DNA of 64,000 bases from Branchipolynoe longqiensis (GCA_030323885.1 CM059202.1:46084849-46148848); one strand, 5' to 3'. Positions 1 through 12,044 are shown, numbered from the stretch's first letter. The notes: generated from the letters alone by a model not told the origin. A program made the numbers and translations.

Positions 1-110
1 CGAAATATGTCAGAATGGCCATATGTGTGACGTCCAATAGCTGATGATAAAAATAAATGTGCTCTAGAGGCATTGGTAAGTAAAACAAACTTTCCTTTTG
101 TTTCCCCCTA

Positions 111-166
111 GGGGGTTGGGGGTTGGGGGTTGGGGGTTGGGGGTTGGGGGTTGGGGGTTGGGGGGC
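111..166. repeat. G-rich 7-bp tandem repeat (GGGGGTT)n
   Basis: About eight near-perfect copies of GGGGGTT in a row. Runs of five G spaced by TT would readily form G-quadruplexes on this strand. No gene is nearby. Confidence 0.9.
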
Positions 167-170
167 TACC

Positions 171-505
171 TGCGATGCGTAAATGAACCAGACTAAAGGT
201 GCTAGGGCTCTGATTTTTTAATAGGGATACTAATAAGGTATGATTAAACAATGGTTATATATGGAAATGTACAGTTTTACATGAGGAATAAGTGTAGAGA
301 ATATCGTGATTGATCAAATCTATTCATTAGTTGTGATGTGTGTGTGTGTGACGGGGGGGGGGGTAAGTTTGTAGTTATTCCAGATTTGAATATGTGATTC
401 CTAGCAGGGTAAACCTTTTCTGCCCACTGTTAAACACGAATGAAAGTAAATCAAAGTAAAATATGATGTACAGAGTAAGTCAGAGTTTCAAAGCTCCCGA
501 TTAAG
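171..505. other. No recognisable gene
   Basis: Ordinary AT-leaning sequence with a short GT run and a G run near 338-363. No convincing ORF, splice signal or repeat family was seen. Confidence 0.6.
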
Positions 506-518
506 TTGACAATGGCGG

Positions 519-895
519 TTCGACTCACTCACACCGCCACACCACTCACCCACTCACACCCACTCACATTCACTCACGCCTACTCGCACTCTGATACTGT
601 TACTCACTCACACCACCACGCCACACACTCACTCACACCCACTCACACACATTCACACCTACTCACACCCACTCACAGCCACTCACACCTACTCGCACTG
701 TGATACTGTAACTCACTCACACCGCTACTCCGCACACTCAGTCACACCTACTCCCACTGCCATTTACTCACACTATGGCACTCTCACTCACACCTGTTCA
801 TACCTGCTCCTACTGCCTCAGACCCACTCATACCGCCACACACTGCCTCACACCTCCTCACACCTGATCACACTGCCACTTGTTCACACTGCATC
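519..895. repeat. Degenerate CACTCACAC-type minisatellite, copy 1
   Basis: Short units built on CACTCACACC with decay toward the right end. The histidine/threonine-rich open frames here are by-products of the repeat. The same family forms the larger array at 2565-3960. Confidence 0.9.
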
Positions 896-970
896 TCACT
901 GTCTTATTGTCATACTGTAATGAGGCAGAGGTATATTATCATGTTGAACATTACAATATTACCACACTGC
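841..970. other. Duplicated segment holding an empty insertion site
   Basis: This segment is nearly identical to 3897-3967 joined directly to 4627-4690. The copy here lacks the 659-bp TIR element found at 3968-4626 and shows a single TTA (904-906) at the junction. It therefore records the pre-insertion state. Confidence 0.85.
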
Positions 971-974
971 AATT

Positions 975-1290
975 CAATCAATGGGTGCCGTCTTCTCGAA
1001 GAAGGTTGGTTGCAATGGACCTCCATCTCTTCCTGTCATTCATTTCTCTCACGCATTCCGCATAGCTCATTGCTGTCCACTCAGTGATGTTGTCCATCCA
1101 TGTTGTTCTCCTTCTCCCTCTTGGTCTTTTCCCTTCTATCTTCCCTTCCAGTATTCTTCTCTGTGATTCCTGGTGTCGTATCATGTGGCCAAAGTATTTA
1201 ATTTTTCTGTTTTTGATCATTTGTATTATCTGTCTCTTAGGGGGTAGGGCATTGTAGGAGGGATAGTCCCTTTGAGGATGGGTAGTCGCA
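975..1290 (-). pseudogene. RTE-like LINE, C-terminal tail of reverse transcriptase ORF
   Basis: The minus-strand frame carries the typical end of an RTE-type endonuclease/reverse-transcriptase polyprotein: a YFGHM motif, then GKIEGKRPRGRRR, a TTWMDNITEW block, and a final RKRW-containing helix. The reverse-transcriptase core is absent, so it is a 3' fragment. It lies head-on to an endonuclease fragment of the same kind at 1685-1940 on the other strand. The frame can be extended to 1487, but that part shows no LINE similarity I recognise. Confidence 0.75.
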
Positions 1291-1684
1291 TCTATGGGTC
1301 CATCCACGGATGACTCAGACTCTCTGGTTCCCCTTACTTTGCCTAGCTCAGGTATGGCTCCATGAAGCTGTTGTGTACGCAGCGGCCACCCCCTGGCACA
1401 CAGTCTCGACTGACCGGCTAAACTACATGAGTGAACCTGCTGGGACTGTATTCTGGTGGGGAGGGATGCCTCCCTCTTTAAGTGCACGAAGACTACATTG
1501 ACAAGGCGGCAGAAGAGCCAAAGAAATGGTCAACGGCAACGAGGTGATGTAGCAAGGTGTATGACACACATGGGGCATATCAAGGCAAAAACGATAAACA
1601 GCCAGTCATCGTGGAAGAGACTGGGGCCTCACCACATATTTTCCCATAGTTTGCAATGGACCATGAAAGTAACCACATTTTCAT

Positions 1685-1940
1685 TTAGTCTGGAGGAGAA
1701 CAACATGTTCACGGAGTTGGCGTTCTAATGAAAGAACAATATGGAAAGAATATAATGGGCTATTGGACCATCAATAACAGAATGATGTTGGTTAAACTAA
1801 GAGCCAAACCATTTAATATTGCCATCATGGTAGTGTATGCACCAACACAAAGCTGCGAGGATTGGGAAGTTGAGTCCTTCTAGGAGGATGTGGAAGCTGG
1901 TTTAAAACACTGCAATTAGGCAGTGATATTAGTCATGGTT
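1685..1940 (+). pseudogene. RTE-like LINE, endonuclease fragment
   Basis: The plus-strand frame reads a block with GVGVLM, an MMLVKLRAKP stretch and an IMVVYAPTQ block. This is the order seen in the APE-type endonuclease of RTE elements (often annotated as craniofacial development protein 2-like). A TAG stop follows shortly after the APTQ block, and no reverse transcriptase continues downstream. The piece is dead and truncated. Confidence 0.65.
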
Positions 1941-1997
1941 CCAGTGTTCTCTTCCTCTGTCCTACCGTGAGCAACAAGACAGAGTGCCAGGATATGT

Positions 1998-2000
<3 letters not shown>

Positions 2001-2033
<33 letters not shown>

Positions 2034-2375
2034 TGAACCAGCCTTGGTTCGGACTCTGTGCGTTGTATTGTGTGTGGTGTGGGTTGTGTGTGTGGTGCAG
2101 ATTGTATGTGTTGTGTGGTGTGTATCGCTTGTGTGTGGGTGTTGGTTTTGTATGTGGTGCGGACTGTGTGTCTTAGTGTGTGTGTGGGCTCTATGTGTCG
2201 TGTGAGTTGTGTTGTGGTGCGGATGGTGTGTGTTGTGTTGTCGTGTGTGTGTAGGTTGTGTGTGGTGTAGATTTTGTATATGGTGCAGTTTGTGTCCGTT
2301 GTGCTATGGTGTGGTGTGTGTGGGGAGGTTTATGTGTGTGTGGGGTTGTGTGTGTGGTGCGGGTGGTGTGTGTTA
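2001..2375. repeat. (AT)n followed by degenerate GT-rich tract
   Basis: An uninterrupted AT run near 2001-2031 is followed from about 2055 by TGTGTGG/TGTGTGC-type sequence. Cysteine/valine-rich open frames in this tract are repeat artefacts. Confidence 0.85.
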
Positions 2376-2564
2376 TCCAGTGTGGGCTTACTTGGCGAGC
2401 TGACCGGAAGTCACGTGATCCGCGTGTTAATGTGTGCTCAGTGGCGGGTGTATAACTTGCGCCGGTGGACATTAGCTGTTGCCACAAAGGTAAATGTTGC
2501 CACCTGGCATGAACATCGGCCGTCAGCAGCTGTGTGCCACATCGCCACACCTGACAGCTATATT

Positions 2565-3960
2565 ACATGCACGCACTCACACCCACCCACTTACACCCAC
2601 CATATCACATCCACTCACCCCCACTCACACCCACTCACACCCACTCACACCCACTCACATCTAATCACATCTACTCACATCCACTCACACCCACTCACAT
2701 CCACTCACACCCACTCACACCCACTCACACCCACTCTCATCTAATCACATCTACTCACATCCACTCACACCCACTCACATCCACTCACACCCACTCACAC
2801 CCACTCACATCTAATCACACGCACTCACATCCAGTCACATCCACTAACACCCACCCCTCACACACCATATCACACCCACTCACACCCATTCACATCCACT
2901 CACACCCACTCACACCCACTCACACCCACCCACTCACACACATACCATATCACACCCACTCACACCCACTCACACCCACTCACACCAACTCACATCTAAT
3001 CACATGTACTCACATCCACTCATACCCACTCACATCCACTCACACCCACTCGCACCCACTCACACCCATCAACATCTATTCCATCTACTCACATCTACTC
3101 ACACCCACTCACATCCACTCACACCCACTCACACCCACTCACATCCACTCATACCCACTCACACCCACTCCCATCTAATCATACCCACTTACATCCACTC
3201 ACATCCACTAACACCCACCCACTCACACACACCACATCACACCAACTCACACCCACTCACATCCTCTCATACCCACTCACACCCACTCACACCCACCCAC
3301 TCACACACCATATCACACCCACTCACACTCACTCACATCCACTCACATCCACTCACACCCACTCACACCCACTCACATCTAATCACATCTACTCGCACTG
3401 CCACACTGCTACTCACTCACACCACCACACCGTACACCCACCTCACACCCACTCACACCTGCTCACACCACTCACATCCACGTACACCTGCTCACACTGG
3501 CACTCGCTGCCACTCCTTGTCACCGCCGGACACTCACTCACACCACCACACATGCACTCACACCTAATCCCACTGTTATTCACTCACTCACTCACACCGC
3601 CGCACACCCATTCACTCTCACTCACACCACCACGTCTCACTGTTACTCACTCACCCACTCACACCCACTCACACCTACTCGCTCTGTGATACTGTAAGTG
3701 ACTCACACCGCGATGCCACACACCCAGTCACGCCCACTCACACCTACTCACCCCTACTGTCAACCACTCACACCTACACACACTGTGATACTGTAGCTCA
3801 CTCACACCGCCACTCTGCATCCTCACTCACACCTACTCCCACTGCCACTTATTCACACTGCAGCACACTCCTACTGGCTCAGGCCCACTCATACCGTCAC
3901 ACACTGCCTCACACCTCCTCACACCTGATCACACTGCCACTTGCTCACACTGCATCTCAC
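2565..3960. repeat. 12-bp minisatellite CACTCACACCCA, main array
   Basis: About 1.4 kb of 12-bp units (variants CACTCACATCCA and CTAATCACATCT), with some higher-order repetition of blocks near 2650-2830. Because 12 is divisible by three, each frame gives a periodic peptide ([12 protein letters not shown]). That explains the long ORFs without invoking a gene. Confidence 0.95.
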
Positions 3961-3967
3961 TGTCTTA

Positions 3968-4626
3968 TACCCCTGTCACACTACGACGTAACGAGCCAAC
4001 GTGAGCCTAACATGGTCATTTTTCGTCATTACGTTGGGTTACGTCATGATGACGTCAGAATTACGTCTAGGTTTTGGACATGTTCAAAACTTTCGACGTA
4101 GCTCGAACGTAAGGGTTTATGTTCGCTGTACATTCTGTTCACGTTCAGTGAACATCAATGACATTAAACGGACGTTATTCCAATGCTGCTCACTATGTTC
4201 AACTACGTTCAACTACGTTCCACTACGTTCCACTACGTTCCACTACGTTCCACTACATTGACCCACATTAAACCGAGAGCAAATGCCTACGAGGCTTAAT
4301 GGGAATGTCAGGAGAACGTCAGGAGAACGTCAGGAGAACGTCAGGAGAACGTGCATTCAACATACATTCAACGTCTCATGACGTAGTTAACGTCACGTAA
4401 CGTTCTTCTGGCGATGGAATAACGTTCATAACATTCCGTGAGCGTAGTGACGTTGTCCTCTCTCGGTGATTGACGGTATCACTACGCTTTACCGACGTAA
4501 CGCTCTCGTCCACTACGCTGCATCCACGTTCAACTTGTGCCCAAATTTGCATACTACGCTGAGAAGTTCAACGTTCTTCACGTTCTACCTGCGCTGACGT
4601 CATTACGTCGTAGTGTGACAGGGCCA
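3968..4626. mobile_element. ACGT-word TIR element, copy 1 (Harbinger-like MITE)
   Basis: The ends are near-perfect inverted repeats with core CTGTCACACTACGACGTAA. The target is TTA on the left and TAA on the right, and the paralogous empty site at 904-906 shows one TTA. The interior is saturated with ACGT-centred words (AACGTT, CTACGTTC, GACGTC) in both orientations and has no credible ORF. The 3-bp TTA duplication is typical of PIF/Harbinger elements; that class assignment is inference. Confidence 0.85.
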
Positions 4627-4629
4627 TAA

Positions 4630-5222
4630 TTGTCATACTGTAATGTGGCAGTGGTATATTATGATGTTAAACATTACAATATTACCACACGGCAATAAGG
4701 CAGTGAGTGATATTGTACCATACTGAAATTGACCATTAGCGTATTGTCACACTGCACTATGACAGTGATATATTATCGATTTTCAATCGTGACAACATAG
4801 ACAGAGTGAGGACTAGTTATACAAGTGACAAGTTAAGTTGATTTTAAACCGTACCAGTAACATCTCGTCCTAGCCCCACCCCCCACGGCCCCCATTGCCT
4901 CAAGTTCTGAATGTGTTTTGGGGGTAGTTTGTGAGTTTTGTTAATTGTTTTTTTGCTTGTTTGTCACTTTCAGTTGTAATTGCAACACAACTAATGAACT
5001 GCTGTGCGATTTGATAGCCGTGGCATGTGAGACTAATCATTACTACTTTTGCACTTTGCATTTGAGCGACTCTGCCCCAAAACAGCGCGCTCACTGGTAC
5101 ACTGGAGAGCTGGAGAGCTTTTAAAAAAAAAAGGACTAAATATTACAGGTGGAAAAAAAGAGGACAAAAACAATTCAGTTTAAGGAATTTAAAATTCCAA
5201 TCACCGATATAGGGGATTAGCG
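4630..5222. other. No recognisable gene
   Basis: The first about 60 bases continue the duplicated segment shared with 905-970. The rest is unassigned sequence with no convincing coding potential. Confidence 0.6.
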
Positions 5223-5223
5223 C

Positions 5224-5445
5224 TTGATGAGTAAATGCGGGCACGTTGGGTGTGGTGGTGTGGTGATGTGGGGGTGTGAGAGTGGGTGGGGGTGTGATAG
5301 TGGGCGAGGGTGTGATAGTGGGTGGGGGTGTGATAGTGGGTGGGGTGTGATAGTGGGTGGGGGTGTGATAGTGGGTGGGGGTGTGATAGTGGGTGGGGGT
5401 GTGATAGTGGGTGGGGGTGTGATAGTGGGTGGTGATGGTCATTAG
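5224..5445. repeat. 18-bp minisatellite TGATAGTGGGTGGGGGTG
   Basis: About ten copies of an 18-bp unit. The unit is divisible by three, so the minus strand reads a six-residue peptide repeat (THYHTP). This is an array, not a gene. Confidence 0.92.
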
Positions 5446-5723
5446 CAGAGCGGTGAGTGCGATATCGCGCTATGTGGGTATCAGCTGCAATCAGCATGGC
5501 AGTAGTTGGCAGGCCACGTGAAATCCCCCCCCCACACACACATACACACAGACCTACACACACACACTCTGGCCACCTAAAGGCTACAAAGCAATGCATT
5601 AAAAAATCCCATTGAAATGTTGAACATATAAATACATAAATAATATTTACTACATTGAATAACCACACACAAAAAGGTGCGTGACACAGAGACAGGTGAG
5701 TAGTCTTCCGTTCAAATGAATTC

Positions 5724-6064
5724 TTAAAGCCGCATAGTCCGATAAAAACATCAAATTTTCAGAACCAAAGCAATTATCTAGATTTGATCTGATATATTTA
5801 ACTTAGATACTGATGCACTTATGAAACATTTGTTGCCACATAGAAGAGAATACTGAGTAACTTTAATAGAATATGTTACTGCAGAAGTCTATGGTGTCAG
5901 AGTTTTGGCAAATCTGGCATGTTTAGAATTAAAATATCTGCCATGTTAGCCATTTTAAACCAAATTTACTTCAAATTAAAGTGAGGTAGATTATAACGAA
6001 TAACTTAAAATATATATCTCAGAAAATGACAGAAGCTCAAGCCCATTGGACTATGCAACATTAA
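5724..6064. mobile_element. TTAA-flanked MITE, copy A
   Basis: TTAA occurs at both ends. The inverted termini are AGCCGCATAGTCCGAT on the left and, reading inward from the right, TGTTGCATAGTCCAAT. It is about 340 bp with no ORF. Related copies or fragments lie at 22673, 22828-23330 and 49616-49697. The TTAA target resembles piggyBac-type insertion, but the termini alone do not prove the class. Confidence 0.7.
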
Positions 6065-6121
6065 CGGGAAGTATAGATGTTACCAGGACGTAAAACTCGA
6101 ACAGCCAAGCAACCAACAAAA

Positions 6122-6355
6122 TTGATACTTGCAACTTCCTAGCCAGGCACTCGGCATTATTAGGGTAGGGCAAGGACTGGTTGGCTCAGTGTCAGGATCA
6201 TGTGACTGAGTGGGATATCATGTCATGGTGCGGATGGCCTGGTCTTCCAATGGGGCATCACTATAAAGTTGCGATGAGTGCGCGCTGTCACAAGTCGGTA
6301 CCTGTCCTGATATGACCTTAGATGTTGCCAGTATGAACACCTCCAACAACAAACC
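6122..6355 (+). mobile_element. Main SINE family, 3' part
   Basis: Matches the recurrent window family: AATTGATACTTG, CTTCCTAGCC, CACTCGGCATTATTAG, GTGACTGAGTGGGATATCA, CACTATAAAG, TATGACCTTAGATGTTGC. The tRNA-like head is missing. Confidence 0.85.
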
Positions 6356-6488
6356 AGCGTTAATTTCTTTTTAAAATGTTGAGTCTGCCTGATATGCGAT
6401 GTAAGACCGCCCTTCCCTTCCTTGTGTGACGTCACAGAACTACTAATAATAACAATGGAGTGTTCCGCTGAACAGAACAATTCCAACC

Positions 6489-6842
6489 TACTTGGTCTAA
6501 AAGAAAGTTTCTTTTATTTAACGACGCCTCTAGAGCACATTGATTTTTATCATCGGCTATTGGATGTCAACAATATGGTAATTCTGACATATTTCTTTGG
6601 AGGAAACTTACTGCCACCACATAGGCTGCTCTTTCCGATAAGCAGTAAGAGATCTTTTATATGCACTTTCCCACAGGCAGGACAGCACATACCACAGTCT
6701 TTGATGAACCAGTTGTGGACCACTAGTTGGAACGGAAAATAGCCCAAACTGAAAATGGGTCCACTGAGCAGGATTCGATCGGATGACCCAAACCTTCACA
6801 GGTGGACACTCTACCGCCTGAGCTAAGTCCGCTCCCCCACCT
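6489..6842 (-). mobile_element. Meta-domain-like tRNA SINE
   Basis: Read on the minus strand, it begins with a tRNA-like head: A box TAGCTCAGGCGGTAGAG and B box GATCGAATCCT. The body contains GGTATGTGCTGTCCTGCC and GCATATAAAAGATCTCTTAC, which I recognise as the conserved middle of SINEs widespread in molluscs. The 3' end is an AAATAAAAGAAACTTTC tail. This is the best taxonomic indicator in the window. Confidence 0.85.
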
Positions 6843-6844
6843 AC

Positions 6845-7880
6845 TTGGTCTAAATTCAAATAATCTGTTTTATATGTGATCTTTCAATAGAATACATTCT
6901 TCTTAGTTGTCCATCGGTGGCGATAATGACAGCAACTCATCATTTGTTGTGAACTCGTCAGTAACTGCTAAGTCCAATTTGTGCACGGAATGTGCAGTGG
7001 CACATTGGACATGAGTGTAGCTGCAGTTGGAGAGGAGAGCGGGTGAAGGCTATGATCTTTCCCCTGCTGATGCTTTTGACGCTTTTGTTTACCTTGAGAT
7101 ATGCGATCAGTTTCAAACTGTGCTGTGCCTTTACGTATACAAGCATGCCCTGAACTCCTATCCTTGGGTGGCACTGCACCAACAATTTTACACTGCAGAC
7201 ATCATGCATGACCTTTTTAGCAAAGTTGAACAAGAAGACATTTGAGCTTTTTTGAGGGCAGCTGGTCTGTACCACCTCATATAGTTCATTAAAGCAATTT
7301 TTATTAATTAATTCTTTCATCTATTTTATTTAATTATATGATTTTGGCCTTTAAAAAATTAATATGTGTCTATTGACACCTAACTGATTGTATGCTTTTA
7401 CATTATATGTGGGGGCGATTGTTGAATAAAAAACAAACAATTCTCGCCATGAATATGGCCTATGCTGCCGACACGGCGTAAAGAAACCACCAATCAATCA
7501 ATCGAACCTATCCTTGGAGATACATAGAATATTCCTGTAAGGAATACTTGGTAAAATTAAGATACCAGATCTTTAATGCAGCTCACTCACCCATTCTCCT
7601 GAAAGAACTCAAATTACATCCATCCAAGTTCCTCTCTGTTTAAAAGACTGCTTTGCTAATTCTAATATTCATGATTACGCATAAGAATTTACTATTGCTC
7701 TGGCCATCAATCAGTGAATATGTCTAATTAATTTCACTTTCATGCCGCTTTAAAAAAAGAATCATGTTTGAAACTAATATAGCACATGTGGAGGTCTGGG
7801 GCTCAAATAGCGGCAGGCAATAGCTCACAGACACGCGTAGCAATACACCAGGGGATACAGGCACCTGAGCTAGTAGTAGT
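6845..7880. other. Mostly unassigned, with a possible LINE tail scrap
   Basis: On the minus strand near 6965-7025 a short CPMCHCTFRAQIGL peptide resembles the C2H2-like knuckle at the C terminus of some LINE polyproteins. The frame upstream of it is not recognisable. The remainder, to 7880, is AT-rich and without features I can support. Confidence 0.45.
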
Positions 7881-7884
7881 AGTG

Positions 7885-9060
7885 GGTGGAAAGTGGTGCA
7901 TTGAAAGTAGTGCATAGAAAGTAGGGCATTCATTGAAAGTTGGGCATGAAAAGTAGGATTTAGAAACCCATAGAAAGTAGTGCATGGAAAGTAGTGAATT
8001 TAAAGTAGTGCATGGAAAGTAGAGCATGGAAACTAGTGTGCATGGAAAATAGAGCATGGAAAGTAGTGCGTAGTGCGTAGGTTATTGAAAGTCAGACATG
8101 GAAAGTATGACATAGAAGCCCATAGAAAGTCATGCATAGCAAGTAGTGCATTGCAGGTAATGCCTGGGAAATAGTGCATGGAATGTAGTGCATGGAAAGT
8201 AGTGCATGGAAAGTAGTGCATGGTAAGTAGTGCACGGACAATTTTACATGGAAACTAGGGCATGGACTGTAGTGCCTGGACAGTAGTGCATTGAAAGTAA
8301 TGCATTGAAAATAGGCCATGAAATGTGGCACATGGAAGGTAGTGCATAGACAGTAATGCATATAATGTAGTGCATGGAAGTTGTGCATGGACAATAGTGC
8401 CTGGATAGTAGTGCATGGTTAGTAGTGCATGTAAAGTAGTGCATGGAAATTAATGCATGGATAGTAGTGCATGGGAAATCGTGCACAGAATGTAGTACAT
8501 GCAAGTAGTGTATGGAAAGTAGTGCATGGCAGGTAGTGCATGGAAAGTAGTGTATGGCAAGTGGTGTGTGCAAAGAAGTGCATGGTAAGTAGTGCATGGG
8601 AAATAGTGCATAGAAAGTAGTACATGCAAGCAGTGTATTGAAAGTAGTGCTTGGACAATAGTGCATGGAAAGTAGTGCATGGAAAGTAGTGCATGGATAA
8701 TAGTACATGAAAAGTAGTCTATGGTTAGTGAGTGCATGGGTAGTAGTGCATATTAAGTAGTGCATGGTTAGTAGTGCATGTTAAGTAGTGCACGGTTAGT
8801 AGTGCATGAATCATAGTGCATAACAAGTAGTTCATGGTAAGTAATGCATGGAAATAGTGCAAGGAAAGTAGTTCATGTAAACTGGTGAATTGAAAGTAGT
8901 GCATGGACATTAGGGAATTGAAAGTAGTGCATCGAAAGTAGTGCATGGCAAGTAGTGCATGATAAGTAGTGCGTGGAAATAGTGCATGGAAAGTAGTGTA
9001 CAGGGGAGCAGGACGTAGCTCAGGAAGTAGTGTATGGAAAGTAGTGCTTGGTAAGTCCTG
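7885..9060. repeat. 12-bp minisatellite AGTAGTGCATGG
   Basis: Roughly 1.2 kb of 12-bp units with drift (AAAGTAGTGCAT, TTAGTAGTGCAT). Because the unit is a multiple of three, the minus strand gives overlapping tyrosine/cysteine/histidine-rich ORFs. None has the features of a real protein. Confidence 0.95.
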
Positions 9061-9099
9061 CTTGGAAAGATGTCAGAGTGCAAACGCTTGCGGTGACTT

Positions 9100-10320
9100 T
9101 GCTAGTTAGCCACAGTTACCTCTTTGGGGGATAAAACCTTTGACCATATTATAGTGCCACTTACTGCCCACATGGTCAGCCTACAGCTGCCCACCCTCCC
9201 CATCAAGACTCTCCCCCACCCACACCCACACACACACATACTGTGTTCAGTGCACTCTTTACAACCACAGGGGGTTGGAGGGCGGTGGGGGGTTGGGGGG
9301 TAAGGGGGATGTCCGGCACTCACTCCTCTCTGTTCGTGTTGTCCTGCGCGCACTGGCCATTTTGACCTCACCCACAGACCCACCCTCCCACACACTCTCT
9401 CCCCACCCACCCCTCGGTCCTCTTACCAACCCACTGCTCACTCCTCCAAATACACATAGCACTGCCCCCATTTTACACCTCCCCCTCCCCTCCTCACCCT
9501 GGCTCCATCGTCTGAGTGGTCAGTGGGCGATAAAAGAGGCTATCTGGACATAACACACTGGCTATGATTGCATTGTCCCCTCGGGGCTGTTTTTCACCAA
9601 CTGCCCACTCCTCCCCCTCTCCCCCCCCTCCCCCTCTCCCACTCCTCCCGCTCCGCTCTCCCATTCCATCCCTCTCCCCTCCCACTCTCCCTCTCCACTC
9701 TCCCTCCCCTCCCCTCCCCCACACTTCCCCGGCACCACCCGCACAGATACTCCCGGCTTCCCCTCCAACCCCTTCCCTCCCTTTCCCATCCCCTCGCCAC
9801 AGCAGTGCGCCCTACCACGCACATGTAATCATAGCGGGGGGGGGAGGGGGTGGTTTGCAGAGAAGGTCACGTGCCCCCTGTAGATCGCCCCTCCTGGTGG
9901 ACAAGAGGCGGAACCTGTAACCACTTCCGGTTGGGCTTTCAGCCCGCGTCCATTTGCCGCCAGGCACAGAGCGCAACAACGCCGACCACTTGCCCACTTG
10001 CCCACTTGCCCACTTTGCCACTTGGTAGTCTGTTATCCATCCCTGCCCTTTAGTTTTACTGGACCTTGGCTGAGAACCACTCATCCCCCACTTCCGCCTC
10101 CACCTCCCCTTGCTCTCCCTCCTTCCCTCCTTCCCTCTCTCTCTCTCCCTCCCTCTGTCTCTGGATCCCTCCCATCCTCCAACCCAAGAAGCCTCTTAGC
10201 GCCTGCTCAGCGTCAGCATTGTTGTCATAGCGACGCATTTGTATAAGGGGATAATGTGGAGAATAACCAGGCTGTCTCAATATTATTAAAGTTACATAAT
10301 CGATTGGGCTTGAGTTGTTT
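9100..10320. other. Pyrimidine-rich low-complexity sequence
   Basis: C/T-rich runs (CCCCTCTCCC and CCTTCCCTC types) occupy 9465-9800 and 10080-10165, with a short CCCACTTG repeat near 9992-10020. The proline-rich ORFs on both strands are compositional artefacts. Confidence 0.75.
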
Positions 10321-10324
10321 TGTA

Positions 10325-10510
10325 TAGGTTTTGGTTGTTTGGTTGCTTGAATTCTTACGTCTTGACAACATCTAAAGTTATCGTATCAGGACAGGTACCA
10401 ACTTGTGACAGTGCACATTCATGGCGACTTTCTAGTGCTGCCCAACCGCGAAATCAGGCCTCTATCACCATGACCCGATATCCCACTCAGTCACACTATT
10501 CTGACATTGA
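10325..10510 (-). mobile_element. Main SINE family, 3' fragment
   Basis: The minus strand carries the GTGACTGAGTGGGATAT, CACAAGTTGGTACCTGTCC and TAGATGTTGTCAAGACG blocks of the main SINE. The tRNA head is absent; a second SINE family follows immediately. Confidence 0.8.
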
Positions 10511-10519
10511 TCTGTTGGT

Positions 10520-10850
10520 GTTCTCTGTAGTGGAATGCTTAGAGTGTCTGCATTTTTTCTAGGTCGGACTCCTAATCTCAAGCTCAGTGGTTCGATTCCC
10601 CATGCCCCCAAGTCTGCCAATTTGGATTTCCACCACTGTGTATAACTTACAGCATCATTAAAGGCCAGTTGCTCTCATACCATGTCTATGTGATGTGGGA
10701 GCTTACAAATCCCTTGGGTCAGTAAACGTGTAGGCTCAGGCTTTCTACTGACAAACTGTCTAATAGTGAAAACAAGTCTATTCAGACTTATCCATGATAG
10801 GCATTATAAATCTGGGTATGTGCATTGGTTTTGAAAAATATTATACTTGT
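10520..10850 (+). mobile_element. Second SINE family (tRNA-like head), copy 1
   Basis: A tRNA-like head has an A-box-like GTGGAATGCTTAGAGTG and a B-box GGTTCGATTCCCC. The body shares TGGATTTCCACCACTGTG, the CTCTCATACCATGT block and the AAAACAAGTCTATTC block with inverted copies at 38925-39215 and 63826-64000. Confidence 0.75.
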
Positions 10851-10867
10851 TGTGGAGCAGGAACAAT

Positions 10868-11350
10868 AAGGGAAAACAGTTACCAAACAGAAACATAGAT
10901 TTGTGTGGTGTATATATCTAGTATTTAAATAATATTAATAATAAATTAATAGGAAGAAGAAAATGAAGAAAGAATAAGTTGCAGAGTAGGCGGAAGAAGG
11001 GGAACCACAAGGTTGCAAAACCAAAGAGTGGATTTATGTGGTCGCTATCTATGTAGGATTTAGATAATATTAATATTTATGAAATACATAATAATAATAA
11101 AAAGAAGAAGAAAAATATGTTGGGACACACAAAGAAGCGAATGCTGCAGAGCAAGAAGAAGAAGGGGAACAAAGTTACCAAACAAAAACATAGATTTGTC
11201 TTCTCTCTATATATGTTGTATTTAAATAATTAAAATAAAATGAATGATAATAATAAGAAGAAAAAGAAAAGAAAAAGAAAAGAAATCACACAGCAGGAAA
11301 AAGAAGGGGAAACAAATTTACCAAACAAAAATATATTTGTGTTCTGTCTA
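10868..11350. repeat. AAG-rich tandem array, left part
   Basis: Units of about 150 bp contain TTACCAAACA, ATAGATTTGTG, TATTTAAATAATATTAAT and a run of AAGAAG. The last unit stops in mid-repeat at 11350, and its continuation resumes at 16655. The array was therefore split by the insertion between them. Confidence 0.75.
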
Positions 11351-11589
11351 CTAAAGCCACATTCACACACGGACCGTAAATCGCCTCAACTAGATCGCCT
11401 CATCTAAGTCGCCTCAAAACGAGCGTGTGAACGCACAGCTGAGGCGAATTAGCGCTGATTCGACTCAACTAGTTCACCTCAAGTAAACCGCTTTGCAAGG
11501 CAGATTAGATGAGGCGACTTAGCCGGAGTCAACATAAGTTGCATGTGTGAACGCAAGTGGCTTAGTTGAGTCGGTTTAAGCATATCACT

Positions 11590-11955
11590 GTCAATTTGTG
11601 TATGTATGTATGTATGTGTGTGTATATGTATACATGTATGTATGTGTATATGTGTGTATGTATGTGAGCATGTGTGTATGTATGTGTATATGTGTGTATA
11701 ATTGTGTGTATGCGTGTGTATGTATGTGTGTATGTATGTGTGTATGTGTGTATGTATTTATGTATGTAGGTTTGTATACATGTATGTTTGTTTAGATGTA
11801 TTGTTGTTTGCTTGTATGTGTGTTTGCATCTTTGTAGGTATGTGTGTATGGATGTATGTATGTTTGTATGTGTATGGTTGTTTGTATGTATGTTTGTATG
11901 TGCGTATCTGTGTATGTATGCATGTATGCATGTACATATGTATGTATGTATTTAA
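11590..11955. repeat. (TGTATG)n / TATG microsatellite
   Basis: Long degenerate run of TATG and TGTGTATG units. ORFs rich in Met, Tyr, Cys and Val are artefacts. Confidence 0.9.
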
Positions 11956-12044
11956 TTTTTTGGTTGAAGTATTTATTCATCGAATAATATCTTTTGTCAG
12001 CGCCAGAGCACTGGTCTTCCGGCCGTACAGTACAATTCCTTAAT

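Noticed and set aside
2567..3567. Long His/Thr/Pro ORFs
   Set aside because: In-frame reading of the 12-bp CACTCACACCCA array.
8092..8946. Overlapping Cys/His/Tyr-rich ORFs resembling zinc-finger peptides
   Set aside because: They are frame readings of the 12-bp AGTAGTGCATGG array; the spacing of Cys and His is fixed by the repeat, not by a finger fold.
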